A DNA stretch of 64,000 nucleotides from Pseudoalteromonas xiamenensis (GCF_030994125.1 NZ_CP099918.1:620001-684000); one strand, 5' to 3'; positions 27,948-37,497 are shown, counted from the stretch's first letter. Numbers and translations: made by a program. Notes: generated by a model not told the origin, from the letters alone.

Positions 27948-28232
27948 ATGTTCATCATTTCTTTGACTTATCAGGTGCCTCTAGAGAAAGTCGATGCTGT
28001 TATTCCTGAGCATGTGGCTTATCTCAATGAACAATATGCTAAAGGCCACTTTATTCTATCTGGGCGCAAAGAACCAAGAACTGGTGGTGTCATCATTTCC
28101 ACTATGAGTGATCTAAATAAACTTAATGACATACTCGCGCAAGATCCTTTCCACATAGAAGGCCTAGCAAGTTATGAAGTAACAGAAATTGTGCCGACAA
28201 AAGCGTCAGAAAAGCTAGAGTTCCTAGTCTAG
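27948..28232 (+). CDS. YciI-like protein, integron cassette cargo
   Basis: 94 aa, a ferredoxin-like dimeric alpha+beta fold of the YCII family: MFIISLTYQVPLEKVDAVIP, the HFILSGRKEPRTGGVII strand and DPFHIEGLASYEVTEI, where family members have a conserved His-Asp pair. Function of most YciI-like proteins is unknown. AAGG precedes the ATG. A long attC of the Vibrio type follows immediately. Confidence 0.85.
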   Translation: MFIISLTYQVPLEKVDAVIPEHVAYLNEQYAKGHFILSGRKEPRTGGVIISTMSDLNKLNDILAQDPFHIEGLASYEVTEIVPTKASEKLEFLV

Positions 28233-28243
28233 CATCTTGCACA

Positions 28244-28368
28244 TAACTAACAATTTAAGAGGGATTCCTAACGTTTGGCATTTTTGCATCTACTTCAATT
28301 TTAGTGGTTACGGTATAATGCTTCAGGTTGGGTGGTAGCGTTGCTCACCCCTTAATTGGGCGTTGCCA
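28244..28368 (+). repeat. Long attC site, Vibrio-repeat type
   Basis: Begins ATAACTAACAATTTAAGAGGG and ends CACCCCTTAATTGGGCGTTG, about 125 bases, closely resembling the superintegron repeats of Vibrio and relatives. AATTTAAGAGGG on the left pairs imperfectly with CCCCTTAATT on the right; GGCATTTTTGC and similar internal pieces are also typical. Confidence 0.82.
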
Positions 28369-28461
28369 ACTCAATTAAATTAGCCACAAATAAAACTGTA
28401 TATACATACAGCATTCGATATAATCCCTAGAAAACTTATTCGACTATTTCATAGGGATATT

Positions 28462-28950
28462 ATGCTTACAGATTTTGAACTAAACGCGCCAAAGGACTTT
28501 GATTTTATAATTGGCGATTGGACAGTAAAACATCGTAGATTGAAAGACATCTTGAATAATTGTGATGAATGGATTGAATTTAAAGGTGATTCATCCACTA
28601 GGAAAACTCTAGGTGGGTTCGGAAATTTGGAAGACAATCATCTGCATTTTCCAGAGTCATCATTTCGAGCTGTAGCACTTCGTTCTTATAATTCAGAATC
28701 AGGAGAGTGGTCAATCTGGTGGTTGGATGGGCGCTCTCCCAACACTTTAGATGTCCCTGTAGTAGGTAGTTTTAATGACGGAGTTGGTGTGTTTTATGCT
28801 GACGATGTACTTGATGGTGTTAGTATAAAAGTTAGATTCAAGTGGATCTCGTTAGACCCAAATACACCTCGGTGGGAGCAGGCTTTTTCAAAAGATGATG
28901 GCAAAACCTGGGAAACTAATTGGACAATGGAATTTTCACAGAATAAGTGA
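28462..28950 (+). CDS. DUF1579-like protein, cassette-type
   Basis: 162 aa beta-rich protein: FDFIIGDWTVKHRRLKDIL, SSFRAVALRSYNSESGEWS, WWLDGRSPNTLDVPVVGSF and WEQAFSKDDGKTWETNWTME. It resembles widespread small proteins annotated as hypothetical or DUF1579; no function is established. It lies between an attC and another short gene. No complete attC is visible in the 68 bases after its stop. Confidence 0.7.
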   Translation: MLTDFELNAPKDFDFIIGDWTVKHRRLKDILNNCDEWIEFKGDSSTRKTLGGFGNLEDNHLHFPESSFRAVALRSYNSESGEWSIWWLDGRSPNTLDVPVVGSFNDGVGVFYADDVLDGVSIKVRFKWISLDPNTPRWEQAFSKDDGKTWETNWTMEFSQNK

Positions 28951-29018
28951 AGTGTAATCGTTGGCTAGACACGTTATAATTGAAGAATTAGCTGCCTATT
29001 GAAACTAAGGAGAATTAA

Positions 29019-29306
29019 ATGGATTTATTTTTCACGTTAGCTTTACCAATAATTATAATTATAGGACTCCTCCGTGTCTTCAAAGTTAAGTGGCCGATTG
29101 CATTATTAATTGTCTTTGGGTTAGCTGCATTTTCTACTTTTATTGTTAATTTTACCTTTTGTGAAATACTGAAAACAAAATGTGAGCCGCATGGATTAAA
29201 TGTTATTGGCTATTTTTTTCATTGGCTTTTAGTCTCTTCTATAGCCTCAGCTTTAGATTTTATGTTCTACAAGATGTTTAATAAACAGCTAAAGCCGGTA
29301 GCCTAA
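29019..29306 (+). CDS. Hypothetical membrane protein, cassette-type
   Basis: 95 aa with three hydrophobic segments (about residues 3-18, 25-45 and 65-85). AAGGAG lies eight bases before the ATG. Not recognised. It is the last gene of the cassette cluster; an attC-like hairpin follows the stop within five bases. Confidence 0.6.
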   Translation: MDLFFTLALPIIIIIGLLRVFKVKWPIALLIVFGLAAFSTFIVNFTFCEILKTKCEPHGLNVIGYFFHWLLVSSIASALDFMFYKMFNKQLKPVA

Positions 29307-29307
29307 A

Positions 29308-29362
29308 ACATAACAAATGTGGATAGGTGTCGCGTAGCCGACACCTTATCTGGGTGTTGAAC
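29308..29362 (+). repeat. Short attC-like hairpin closing the cassette cluster
   Basis: Starts ACATAAC and ends with GTTGAAC, which fits the core GTTRRRY. Between them is a stem GATA-GGTGTCG/CGACACC-TATC (29322-29332 and 29339-29350, one bulge) with a six-base loop. At 55 bases it is near the lower size limit of attC sites. Confidence 0.6.
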
Positions 29363-29593
29363 AAGTCCTGCGTTGAGGTGATGCTAAAATTACAATTGCT
29401 AATGCTGTTAAGCTCCTCAATAAATTCAGGCGTGCTATTGAACATTATTTACTGCATTACGGTTAGCAAAACAGGCTGAAACTCGGCAACATTGATAGTG
29501 TGATTACGTCAAAGTCGCGTGGTACTTATACCGTCAGCATCCCTTAGTAATCGCACTTATTCAGCCTTTTAAATCCCTTTCCGCAACCTCTTT
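29363..29593. other. Intergenic stretch with short coding-like scraps
   Basis: No intact gene. Two short plus-strand frames read like protein (KITIANAVKLLNKFRRAIEH and KLGNIDSVITSKSRGTYTVS) but have no starts and lie in different frames, so they may be decayed pieces of one lost gene. Not identified. Confidence 0.3.
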
Positions 29594-31239
29594 TTACAGT
29601 AATTGGAACCAATTGAGCTTCCAATGTGTTGACCTCGATTTGAGTGTAAGCATCAACTTACCCTCAGGAAGATACACTTTCTCACCTGACTGAGTTTGCC
29701 ATTGATGATACCCCCCGTGTTTTTAATCGCGGCTTGCGCAATCGGCTTGTCATCTAAGAATACTGAGAAGCCCTCAACATCTTGTGGTGCTGCAACACGA
29801 TAACTCAGTTGATAGTAGCCCGCTTTTTTGACATTCAGTTGGTAGCTAAATTCAGCGGTGGCTTCGATACCATTGCGACCGGATAAATTGAAATCACCTC
29901 GTCCATCGGTGCTCATCGCAATGCTGGCCCCGGTTAAAGAGTTCACATGTTCAGCTTCTATCTTTCCTGGAATCGGTGAAAAACCCAGTGGCGATAACAC
30001 AGGTTCACTGTATGCGCTTTGCAAATGTCCTTTAACGGCCACAACCGTATATTCCACTTGGTGCGTAGGTGTAGGTTCTCTAAACGTGGGCTCATTGATA
30101 TTGGCCGCGATTAGACGAAACATGCTGTCTCGCACTTTATTTCGGAAAACCCGATACTCCGTCACAAGGGGATCTGGGTGCTTATCCCAAACCAGAGAAA
30201 CAAGCCCTCCATCTTCTGTGAGCATAAGATTTGCGACGGGTTCCACAAAGTCAAAACGGTCTACTCGATTGATTTTCTCGCGAGCCTGCGCCGCATGAAG
30301 TGCAGCTTCAAACAGTTGAGTTTCTTTGCTTTTTTTAGTGCTTTGTCCATCCATCGCGATACGAAACCCATCCACGCCGCCGATGAAATCCTCAGGAATG
30401 CTGGAACGAAAACTGTGTGGCCAATTATTCCAATGCCAGCTCCCTCCGCGCGTTGAGCGTTCTTCACAGTTTACGTGTTGACGAGCCGCACCGGTTGCCG
30501 ATGCGTCGTCATAATTATCAGCGTAACAATCGGCCATAAACTCCAAAACGTTGCTGACAATATCATGCACACCAAATGGATTCGGTTTATACATCCCGAC
30601 GATACTCGCATACGCCGACCCGTCAGAGCAGCTTGCCATGCCAGTATCCCAGTTTTTATAACTCGTATTCGCATCACGCTGTAAGCGACTTTCACCGTAC
30701 AAATCTGCGGTATTCGCGTATTCACAGACAGCGCTGCGAGACTCATCATCGCCAAAAAAATAATCCGTTGAGGTGCCCGCCCTTGCAGCGTATTCCCATT
30801 CTGCTTCTGTGGGTAGCCGATATGGTTTCCCTGTTTCCTTTGCCAACCAATCAACGTAAGCTTGTGCGGCGCGCCAGCCAATGCACACGACAGGCTGATA
30901 CTCACTCGTGGTCAGCGCGTTCTGTTGCCAGTTTCCCTTTGTTGCGGGTTTGAACCAACCATCTAATTCATGCCGGCATTGTGTCGGCATTGGGTAGTTC
31001 GTCGCTTCTACAAATCGAGCAAACTCTTTCACAGTCACTTCATATTTTCCCAAGCTAAATGAATTCAGTGAAACAGTGTGAACAGGTTGCGCATTTTGCC
31101 TTTTTATCGTGCCCATCTCATACGTCCCCGCGGGGATAGTCACTAAGATAGGCTCTATTGGACGAATTGAATCACCTGCGTAGAGTGCTGAACTCATTAG
31201 CCATGCACCTGTTGCCAGTGCGAATTGTGAGAATGTCAT
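29594..31239 (-). CDS. Secreted FGE-sulfatase-domain protein with C-terminal sugar-binding-like domain, frameshifted
   Basis: About 548 aa when one base is restored. Signal peptide at the N-terminus; then a formylglycine-generating-enzyme-like domain (about 30-300: GTYEMGTIKRQNAQPVHTVS, KYEVTVKEFARFVE, RLPTEAEWEYAARAG, RGGSWHWNNWPHSFRSS), a fibronectin-like part, and a CBM6/35-like beta-sandwich. The called frame ends at 29653, but beyond a six-G run (29711-29716) the next frame continues sensibly (LPEGKLMLTLKSRSTHWKL) to a TAA at 29594; one extra G joins them. FGE-domain proteins modify sulfatases or bind sugars; the exact role is unknown. Confidence 0.72.
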
Positions 31240-31592
31240 CTCGCGTTCCTTAACGTTGTTTTAATAGTCGAGGCGAGTGTGAAGAATGCGCAACATGGAG
31301 TCTTAGGAAAGCGCTATTTTTTCCAAAAAATAGAAAAATGATAGAAAATACGAGGATTGGGTAAATTTACCTTATAGCTCAACTATATGATTAGTATGGA
31401 TAAAACAGATTAAATCCACTCATCCATCAAACATACCTCATTGAAGAGAGGGAAAGAGAATCAGCGCAGCATTAGTGAGAGAGTTAAGTCATAACAGACC
31501 GATCAATTTAACGAAGTGGATTGGTATTAAGCTTGAATAGCGATAAGTCGATTCGCTTACATTTGGCGCATCGACTTACCTAACTGGATTGG
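31240..31592. other. Intergenic region with a 20-bp palindrome
   Basis: About 350 bases upstream of the FGE-like gene and downstream of the metallo-hydrolase gene. It contains CTATTTTTT-CC-AAAAAATAG (31314-31333), a hairpin or operator-like palindrome about 75 bases before the FGE-like start. Nothing else was recognised. Confidence 0.4.
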
Positions 31593-31593
31593 A

Positions 31594-32544
31594 TTAAACG
31601 CCTTGTTGTTTTTCAACCATCATTTCAACAAGGTATTGAATGCTTGAATCAAAGTCCTGATACTCCGCACGATATTGAGGCCCGAGACTGGATTGCAGAC
31701 GTTTAACAATACTCTCTACTCTTTCAGCCTGCGAAAGACCGGTTTTTACCCCTTTCCAAACCGAAGTCAAAAAGGCTATATCACGGGAAATTGCGCTTTT
31801 GGGTGCTGGCTCACCATGCCCTGTTAATATTGATTTAGGCGCTAACTGCTCGAGTTTTTTCAATGTTGCGATGAGATTTGTCACGTTTCCTCGAGGGGTC
31901 ATAATGGGCAAATAGTGTGTGCTCAGCAAATCGCCACCCAACACAATACGTTGGTTTGGAAGCCATAAATATATATCGCCCGGTGAATGCCCATTCTGTG
32001 CAAGATGGAATTCGACTTCTTCATGACCAAACTGCCGTTTAAGCGATTTATCAATCATGGTCGTTGGGTAAATTAACGGACTTTCTCCCGTTATACCTTG
32101 CGTCATTTTCTGAAATGCTTTTACATCAGCAGGCCCATCTTCAGCCATGGTCTGTAACGTAAGCGAAGATGAAATGAACTCGACTTCAGACGACTTAAAA
32201 GCGCCATTGCCAAGCCAATGATCTGCATGACTATGCGAATTCACCACCCATCGAATCGGTTGTTCCGTCACGTCTTGAATGGCGTTTTTGATAGCCTGAC
32301 CAATTGATTCTGACGACCCCGTGTCAACCACCAGTACGCCATCACCCGTAATGATAAAATGGCTATTTGAATTCCAACCTTGGTTTTCAGCAGTGGGACG
32401 ACCATAAGAAGGCGCAACGATACTGTACACGTTGTCACTCACTTTTATCGCAGTGAGCTTAAGCGATACGGGAGAGGTGCTTGCCGAGACGCATGCATTG
32501 CTCAAAAATAGAAAAAAACTCATACACTGAAACAGTTTTACCAT
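31594..32544 (-). CDS. Exported metallo-beta-lactamase-fold hydrolase
   Basis: 316 aa with a signal peptide (FQCMSFFLFLSNACVSAS). Zinc ligands: NSHSHADHWLGNG (HxHxDH), His in LAQNGHSPGDIYLW, Asp in VLGGDLLST and His in LTGHGEP. It resembles the quinoprotein-relay/SoxH-like group more than true beta-lactamases. It stands alone. Different in sequence from the other MBL protein at 22.6 kb, so not a recent duplicate. Confidence 0.83.
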   Translation of the reverse strand: MVKLFQCMSFFLFLSNACVSASTSPVSLKLTAIKVSDNVYSIVAPSYGRPTAENQGWNSNSHFIITGDGVLVVDTGSSESIGQAIKNAIQDVTEQPIRWVVNSHSHADHWLGNGAFKSSEVEFISSSLTLQTMAEDGPADVKAFQKMTQGITGESPLIYPTTMIDKSLKRQFGHEEVEFHLAQNGHSPGDIYLWLPNQRIVLGGDLLSTHYLPIMTPRGNVTNLIATLKKLEQLAPKSILTGHGEPAPKSAISRDIAFLTSVWKGVKTGLSQAERVESIVKRLQSSLGPQYRAEYQDFDSSIQYLVEMMVEKQQGV

Positions 32545-32815
32545 ACGCGAGTCCTACCTTTTTATTGTCGTAATTAGTCGGAAGTATCAAAAGCTTTCAG
32601 TCCCTGTAAAACTACCATTTAGCTTAAAATAAACTCAAGTCAGCAGTGCAGAGAAAGTGTAAGCAAGGATGTATCGATACATGTTAACGCCAAGGCTGCA
32701 AGACTCGCGCTGTGCTCATAGCCACTGAATAAAAAGTTACAGCAGCATTGTTCGAGACCTTGAACTATGCTGCTACTTCTTAAGCCTACGTATTTAAACG
32801 CGAGATCTCATTCAC

Positions 32816-33448
32816 TTAAGTAATGTAAACAGATCCCAACATCGCCATACCAAATAATAGAAATGTGAAACCGCTCATTTTATTGAATCGCCGACGTTTT
32901 TCTTCATTCTCTACGAGTTGCTTAAGCTGACTGGCAAGTGCAGCATAACCAAAATAGATCGTAAAATGGATAAGTGAACTGACAATACATAGCGTAACCA
33001 CTTGCGGTACTAACGCGAACGTTGGGCTAATAAATTGAGGCAAAAGCGCCGATACAAAAATTAATGCTTTTGGATTTAATAATGTAACCCAAAATGCCTG
33101 TTTGAAAATCAGCCATGGTTGATGATGAAATGAGGATTGCATGCTATCAGTATTAGACTGAGATACGGGTGTGCGGAATAACTTAATGCCTAAATAACAG
33201 AGATAACTAGCGCCAATCACCTTAATAAGTACGAGAAGTTCACTCCATGCCAACATAACGGTGCCTAAACCGGTCGCACTAATGATCAACAAAAGTTGAA
33301 ATGCAGCAACGTTACCAAGCACGCCTAATCCCGCAGCTTTCCTGCCATGGTTCATTCCATTATTTACCGCAAGTAACACGGACGGCCCGGGTGATAGAAA
33401 AAGAACGGTAATAACCACCGCGTAAGTTACGTATTGTTCGATATTCAT
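32816..33448 (-). CDS. LysE/RhtB-family amino-acid exporter
   Basis: 210 aa with about six membrane spans. The family opening VLFLSPGPSVLLAVNNGMNHG and the central LLNPKALIFVSALLPQF are both present. It exports an amino acid or derivative of unknown identity. A perfect AAGGAGG precedes the ATG, which overlaps the stop of the monooxygenase gene as ATGA, so the two form an operon. Confidence 0.9.
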   Translation of the reverse strand: MNIEQYVTYAVVITVLFLSPGPSVLLAVNNGMNHGRKAAGLGVLGNVAAFQLLLIISATGLGTVMLAWSELLVLIKVIGASYLCYLGIKLFRTPVSQSNTDSMQSSFHHQPWLIFKQAFWVTLLNPKALIFVSALLPQFISPTFALVPQVVTLCIVSSLIHFTIYFGYAALASQLKQLVENEEKRRRFNKMSGFTFLLFGMAMLGSVYIT

Positions 33449-33777
33449 TTAACCTCCTTTTTATTAGTGACGTTGCGCTCGTTGCCATAATCACGAATAA
33501 CATTGCTCACACGTATCCTGTAATTGCTGAAAAGCTCAATTTTCCCTTTTTCTTGAGCGACTTGATGTTCAACATGCGCTTTCCACTGCGAAATTGCGGC
33601 TTCGTTTTGCCAAAAGGACAAAGATAAGAATGAATCAGGGTCAGCGAGGTTTTGAAAACGCTCGACAGAAATAAACCCTTCAATCTGACTAAGTTTGCCT
33701 TTTAGCGCCTGTGCCATGTCGAAATAGCGTGCTTTACCTTCCGCTTTAAGTGTCACTTCAAAAATTACAGCAATCAT
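33445..33777 (-). CDS. Antibiotic-biosynthesis-monooxygenase (ABM) domain protein
   Basis: 110 aa with the dimeric ferredoxin-like ABM fold: IAVIFEVTLKAEGKARYFDMA, EGFISVERFQNLADPDSFLS and FWQNEAAISQWKAHVEHQ. AGGAG lies eight bases before the ATG. ABM proteins include quinol monooxygenases and haem-degrading enzymes; which applies is unclear. First gene of a two-gene operon with the LysE exporter, divergent from the ArsR-family regulator. Confidence 0.86.
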   Translation of the reverse strand: MIAVIFEVTLKAEGKARYFDMAQALKGKLSQIEGFISVERFQNLADPDSFLSLSFWQNEAAISQWKAHVEHQVAQEKGKIELFSNYRIRVSNVIRDYGNERNVTNKKEVK

Positions 33778-33915
33778 CTGTTTGCTCCTGTCGGATCTCG
33801 TTGGTATTCAATAAAACAGGTCATGTTCAAACCGGTTGTCTCCATTTCAGTTTTTTGGCAGTCTACTTGCCAATAAAACGTGATGCTTCGATGTCCACCG
33901 AACTGTGAGGGGAAA

Positions 33916-34590
33916 ATGGAACCTAATATTGCTTACATCGGAAATTTGCTTGGCGATACGGCCCGTTCCAAAATGCTAACGGCTCTAATGAGTGGCAAGG
34001 CATTAACCGCAACAGAGTTATCGCTTGAAGCAGACATAACGCCTCAAACCGCGAGCAGTCATCTGCTGAAATTGGTTGAAGGAGAACTGTTAATTGTTCG
34101 AAAGCAGGGTCGCCACAAGTATTTTCAGCTCAAAAGTACCGAAGTCGCCGAACTGATCGAGCGCATGCTTAACATTAGTGCCTTAGTATCACATCCTCGA
34201 ATTGCGACGGGGCCTAAAAACGAAAGGTTGAGAAAAGCCCGAATTTGCTATGATCATCTAGCGGGGGAGTTAGGCGTCAAATTGTTCGACGCATTAGTGA
34301 AAAAAGGCTGGCTCATCGAAACCCATACCAAGCTTACCTTGACGGCAACAGGGCTCGAATTTTTTAGCAAAATAGGCGTTGACTTTAAGTCCCTTAACCT
34401 TAGCCGTAGGCCAATTTGTAAGGCATGTTTAGATTGGAGTGAAAGAAGAAGTCATTTGGCTGGCAGCCTCGGTGAATGGGTGTTAAATGATGCACTGAAT
34501 CGTCAGTGGGCAACTCAAGCCTTGGACTCCAGAGTCATTCAGTTCACCTCAGAAGGCCTCCGCGCCTTTACCAAAAGATATGGAGTTTGA
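33916..34590 (+). CDS. ArsR-family transcriptional regulator
   Basis: About 224 aa, longer than classic ArsR proteins (about 100). The N-terminal winged helix has LLGDTARSKMLTALMSGKAL and ITPQTASSHLLKLVEGELL; the C-terminal part has a second helical domain with an ICKACLDWSERRSHLAG motif with two cysteines. The start is ATG 33916 with GAGGGG upstream. It is divergent from the ABM-LysE operon and probably represses it. Confidence 0.87.
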   Translation: MEPNIAYIGNLLGDTARSKMLTALMSGKALTATELSLEADITPQTASSHLLKLVEGELLIVRKQGRHKYFQLKSTEVAELIERMLNISALVSHPRIATGPKNERLRKARICYDHLAGELGVKLFDALVKKGWLIETHTKLTLTATGLEFFSKIGVDFKSLNLSRRPICKACLDWSERRSHLAGSLGEWVLNDALNRQWATQALDSRVIQFTSEGLRAFTKRYGV

Positions 34591-34707
34591 ATGTACTCAC
34601 TAAAGGGGGGTGAGTATTACCGCACAACACCTGATGAGCATGACCTATCATCATCGTATCTCGGTCGATTCAACGAACCCGTAAATGAGCTTTGAACTGT
34701 GTTGCTT

Positions 34708-34728
34708 AAGGCCCACACTCAGGGCCTT
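34708..34728. terminator. Bidirectional hairpin between arsR-family gene and rmuC
   Basis: Stem AAGGCCC/GGGCCTT (34708-34714 and 34722-34728) with a seven-base loop. It lies ten bases before the end of rmuC. The T-tract is weak on both strands, so terminator function is only likely. Confidence 0.5.
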
Positions 34729-34737
34729 TATATCAAA

Positions 34738-36165
34738 CTACGGTTCAAGCTCGAGTTTCGCTTTTTCCAAGCTCTCAGGGGGTAGCTCTTTGGTAACTGA
34801 AACACCCAACTCTTTAAATTCTGAAGCTTGTTTAATGAGATTACCTTTGCCCATATAAAGTTGAGAAAATGCGCGTTCATAACTTTCTTTTGCTTTATCC
34901 AATTGCTTACCGACCCCTTCCATGCTGCTCAAGAAACTATTTAATTTAGTGTAAAAACGTTCTGCACGCTGAGCGAGTTCACGAGCATAGTGACTTTGCG
35001 CTTCAAATCGCCAAAGCTGCTTTACAATGTTCAAACTGGTGAGCAGGGTAGTGGGGGTTGCCACCAAAATATTGCGCTCTAATGCTTGCTGATAAAGTGT
35101 CGGCTCGCATTTCAACGCTTCAACAAATGCCGACTCTATAGGCATAAATAAAATAACCACTTCTGGCGAATTTAACCCAGGCAAACTTTGGTACATTTTA
35201 TCCGCCAACTCGTTGATCCGAGCGGCAACCGCATTTACGTGTTCCTGCAATGCTTGCTTGGCTTCTACCTCTGTTTCAGCATTCACGTAACGTGTGTAAG
35301 CATTGAATGACGTTTTCGCATCAATAACTAAATGGCGCTCTTGCGGTAAGTGAACAATCACATCGGGACGATATTTTCCGTCAATGGTATTGAAATGAAC
35401 TTCACGTTCATAATCTTTACCCAGTCGTAATCCAGCACTGTCTAACACGTTTTCCAACATCAATTCCCCCCAATTTCCCTGGGTTTTCTTTTGACCTTGT
35501 AGTGCGGTTGTGAGTCGGTGCGCTTGCTCTGTAATGGCTTGGCTGTTTGCCTGCAAATGCAACAGCTCCTGTTTAAGCGCTGCGCGCTGCTTGAGATCTT
35601 CGCTATGGATAGCCTCCATTTTGTCACGAAATCCTTTCAGCTCGCCTTGTACAGGCTTTAACAACTGCTCAATACTTTGCTGGCTCATGTTTGTAAACTT
35701 TGCGGATTTCTCTTCAAAGATTTGATTCGCGAGCAAACTGAACTCTTTTTTCAAATGTTCTTTAGCCGCTTCAAGTTGCGCCAGTTGTTCTTTGAAGGAT
35801 TGTTCTTTCATTTCGAGCGTATTGCGTATGCCATGCAATTCAATTTCTAGTTCTTGGGCAAGCGCTTGAGTCTCTTTGGTTTCTGTTTGTGATTGACGCC
35901 AATAAGCGTTCAACTGTTGGTTCTGCTGTTCGAGTTGCTCGGCTTTGGTTTTGAAATGTTGGACAAGTTCTCTGCTTTGCCCCAGTTGCTCTGAAAGATC
36001 GTTGTTTAATCCGTCAGATTCGGCAAGTTGATCTTTACTTACTTGTAGCGCTTTACTGAGCGACAGTGCATTTGAACGAGCAGAAAAGTACAAAGGCAAA
36101 GTTGCGAGTAAACCGACACCGGAACCCAGAAGAATGGATAGCCAATTCAGAGTGATAAAGTCCAT
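34738..36165 (-). CDS. rmuC: DNA recombination protein RmuC
   Basis: 475 aa with an N-terminal membrane anchor (WLSILLGSGVGLLATLPLYF), a long coiled coil (about residues 30-190) and the RmuC nuclease-like core (VIVHLPQERHLVIDAKTSFN, IELADKMYQSL-type segment, VVILFMPIESAFVEAL). In E. coli RmuC limits inversions at short inverted repeats. Length matches the family. Single gene. Confidence 0.92.
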   Translation of the reverse strand: MDFITLNWLSILLGSGVGLLATLPLYFSARSNALSLSKALQVSKDQLAESDGLNNDLSEQLGQSRELVQHFKTKAEQLEQQNQQLNAYWRQSQTETKETQALAQELEIELHGIRNTLEMKEQSFKEQLAQLEAAKEHLKKEFSLLANQIFEEKSAKFTNMSQQSIEQLLKPVQGELKGFRDKMEAIHSEDLKQRAALKQELLHLQANSQAITEQAHRLTTALQGQKKTQGNWGELMLENVLDSAGLRLGKDYEREVHFNTIDGKYRPDVIVHLPQERHLVIDAKTSFNAYTRYVNAETEVEAKQALQEHVNAVAARINELADKMYQSLPGLNSPEVVILFMPIESAFVEALKCEPTLYQQALERNILVATPTTLLTSLNIVKQLWRFEAQSHYARELAQRAERFYTKLNSFLSSMEGVGKQLDKAKESYERAFSQLYMGKGNLIKQASEFKELGVSVTKELPPESLEKAKLELEP

Positions 36166-36248
36166 GGAATGCAGCCAATGTATTGTTCTTTTTTAAGAAT
36201 AATACATCAGCTCAGAGAAATGACCTAGAGATTGCCTGACCCTTTAAA

Positions 36249-36935
36249 TTAATCAGTCAGTTGCTGAGCGTTGTAACGGTAACCCGCCCCGTAGACCGAC
36301 TCAACTAGTTTTGGACAGCAATCGAGTTGCTTGATTTTTTTGCGGATATTTTTGATATGGCTATCAATAACACGATCAGAAATATCAAAGTTATCCGGCT
36401 GAATGTAATCCAAAATTTGCTGGCGAGAAAACACTCTGTTCGGTGCTTTGTAGAGCAACGCAAAAACTTCAAATTCAACTTTCGTCAAGCCAAGTGATTT
36501 ACCAAATAAATTCACGATTAACGCATGTTCGTCAACTTCAATTTGGTTTACGGGCGTCGATTCAGCAGCAACTGGCGTACAACGACGTAAAATCGCTTTA
36601 ACTCGCATAACCAGTTCAGCGGCACTAAATGGTTTACAGACATAATCGTCTGCCCCCACTTCCAATCCTTTTAGTCGATCTGCTTCTTCTGCTTTAGCAG
36701 TTAACATCACGACAGGCACATGCGAGAATGTGCGGATTTCGCGTAAACAATCTACCCCATTTTTATTGGGTAACATGATGTCGAGGAGCACAACATCTGG
36801 TGAGTGAGTCCTTACACTGTCAATCACCAACGCACCATCAGCTACATGGGTAGTTTTAAATCCGCTTGCTTCAAAAAATAACTTAACTTGCGCAGCGATA
36901 TCAAAATCGTCTTCCACAATTAAGACGTGACTCAT
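36249..36935 (-). CDS. OmpR-family response regulator, no adjacent kinase
   Basis: 228 aa. Receiver domain with acidic pocket VEDD, phospho-acceptor Asp52 in VVLLDIMLPNKNG and conserved Lys in DDYVCKPF; C-terminal winged helix with FSRQQILDYIQ and VIDSHIKNIRKKIKQL. It lies 14 bases after a small gene on the same strand and is probably co-transcribed with it. The only lone histidine kinase in the window is at 9.9 kb; pairing is conjecture. Confidence 0.93.
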   Translation of the reverse strand: MSHVLIVEDDFDIAAQVKLFFEASGFKTTHVADGALVIDSVRTHSPDVVLLDIMLPNKNGVDCLREIRTFSHVPVVMLTAKAEEADRLKGLEVGADDYVCKPFSAAELVMRVKAILRRCTPVAAESTPVNQIEVDEHALIVNLFGKSLGLTKVEFEVFALLYKAPNRVFSRQQILDYIQPDNFDISDRVIDSHIKNIRKKIKQLDCCPKLVESVYGAGYRYNAQQLTD

Positions 36936-36949
36936 GATGTTTCTAAACC

Positions 36950-37156
36950 TTAATTACAACCTTTCAGTTGTTTTAATTGACGCTCAACTTGACGCTTCAA
37001 TTGAGACGATAACGTATCATCGAATAATAACATACCTAAGATACTTTTGAGATCGTCACTATTTGCCACTTCTTCAACTAAGAGTTTATCTAAGTACGAT
37101 TCAGTTTCAATGAACGTCAGTTCCGTAGTTTTCCTTTGTGCTTCGATTTGTAACAT
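36950..37156 (-). CDS. Hypothetical small protein preceding the response regulator
   Basis: 68 aa, mostly helical and charged, not recognised. GGAGG nine bases before ATG 37156 supports this start over an in-frame one at 37186. Possibly a partner or modulator of the response regulator with which it shares a transcript. Confidence 0.6.
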   Translation of the reverse strand: MLQIEAQRKTTELTFIETESYLDKLLVEEVANSDDLKSILGMLLFDDTLSSQLKRQVERQLKQLKGCN

Positions 37157-37253
37157 GATGGCGCTCCTCCATTTCAATGATGTCATTTAAATACATAAAT
37201 ATGGATCAAATATGGAAAGGATTTATTTGTTGAAAAAACACTCACAAAAAGCC

Positions 37254-37282
37254 AAATAAAAAGCCGACACATCGGTCGGCTT
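37254..37282 (-). terminator. Terminator downstream of the SNF2 helicase gene
   Basis: Eight-base stem AAGCCGAC/GTCGGCTT (37261-37268 and 37275-37282) followed on the minus strand by TTTTT. It lies about 215 bases past the helicase stop; the stretch 37283-37497 holds no gene. Confidence 0.7.
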
Positions 37283-37497
37283 CATTACAAATACGTAATC
37301 AAAAGGGGGAAATCAACATATGCTTACTGACAATTGCTCAACAAGCATAATTATAGACTTCTGTTTTATTCCAAAAGTTCAAATTATTTTTCGAAATTTG
37401 TAACCTGTTTGGATTATGTTTATAAATCAATAAGTTTAATACTCGGTTCAACCAAATCTCGCCATTTAAAGACACAACACGCCTACAAGAATGGGTT

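Noticed and set aside
22572..32544. The two metallo-beta-lactamase-fold proteins as antibiotic resistance genes
   Set aside because: Both lack close similarity to known beta-lactamases and resemble general MBL-fold hydrolases; no resistance context.
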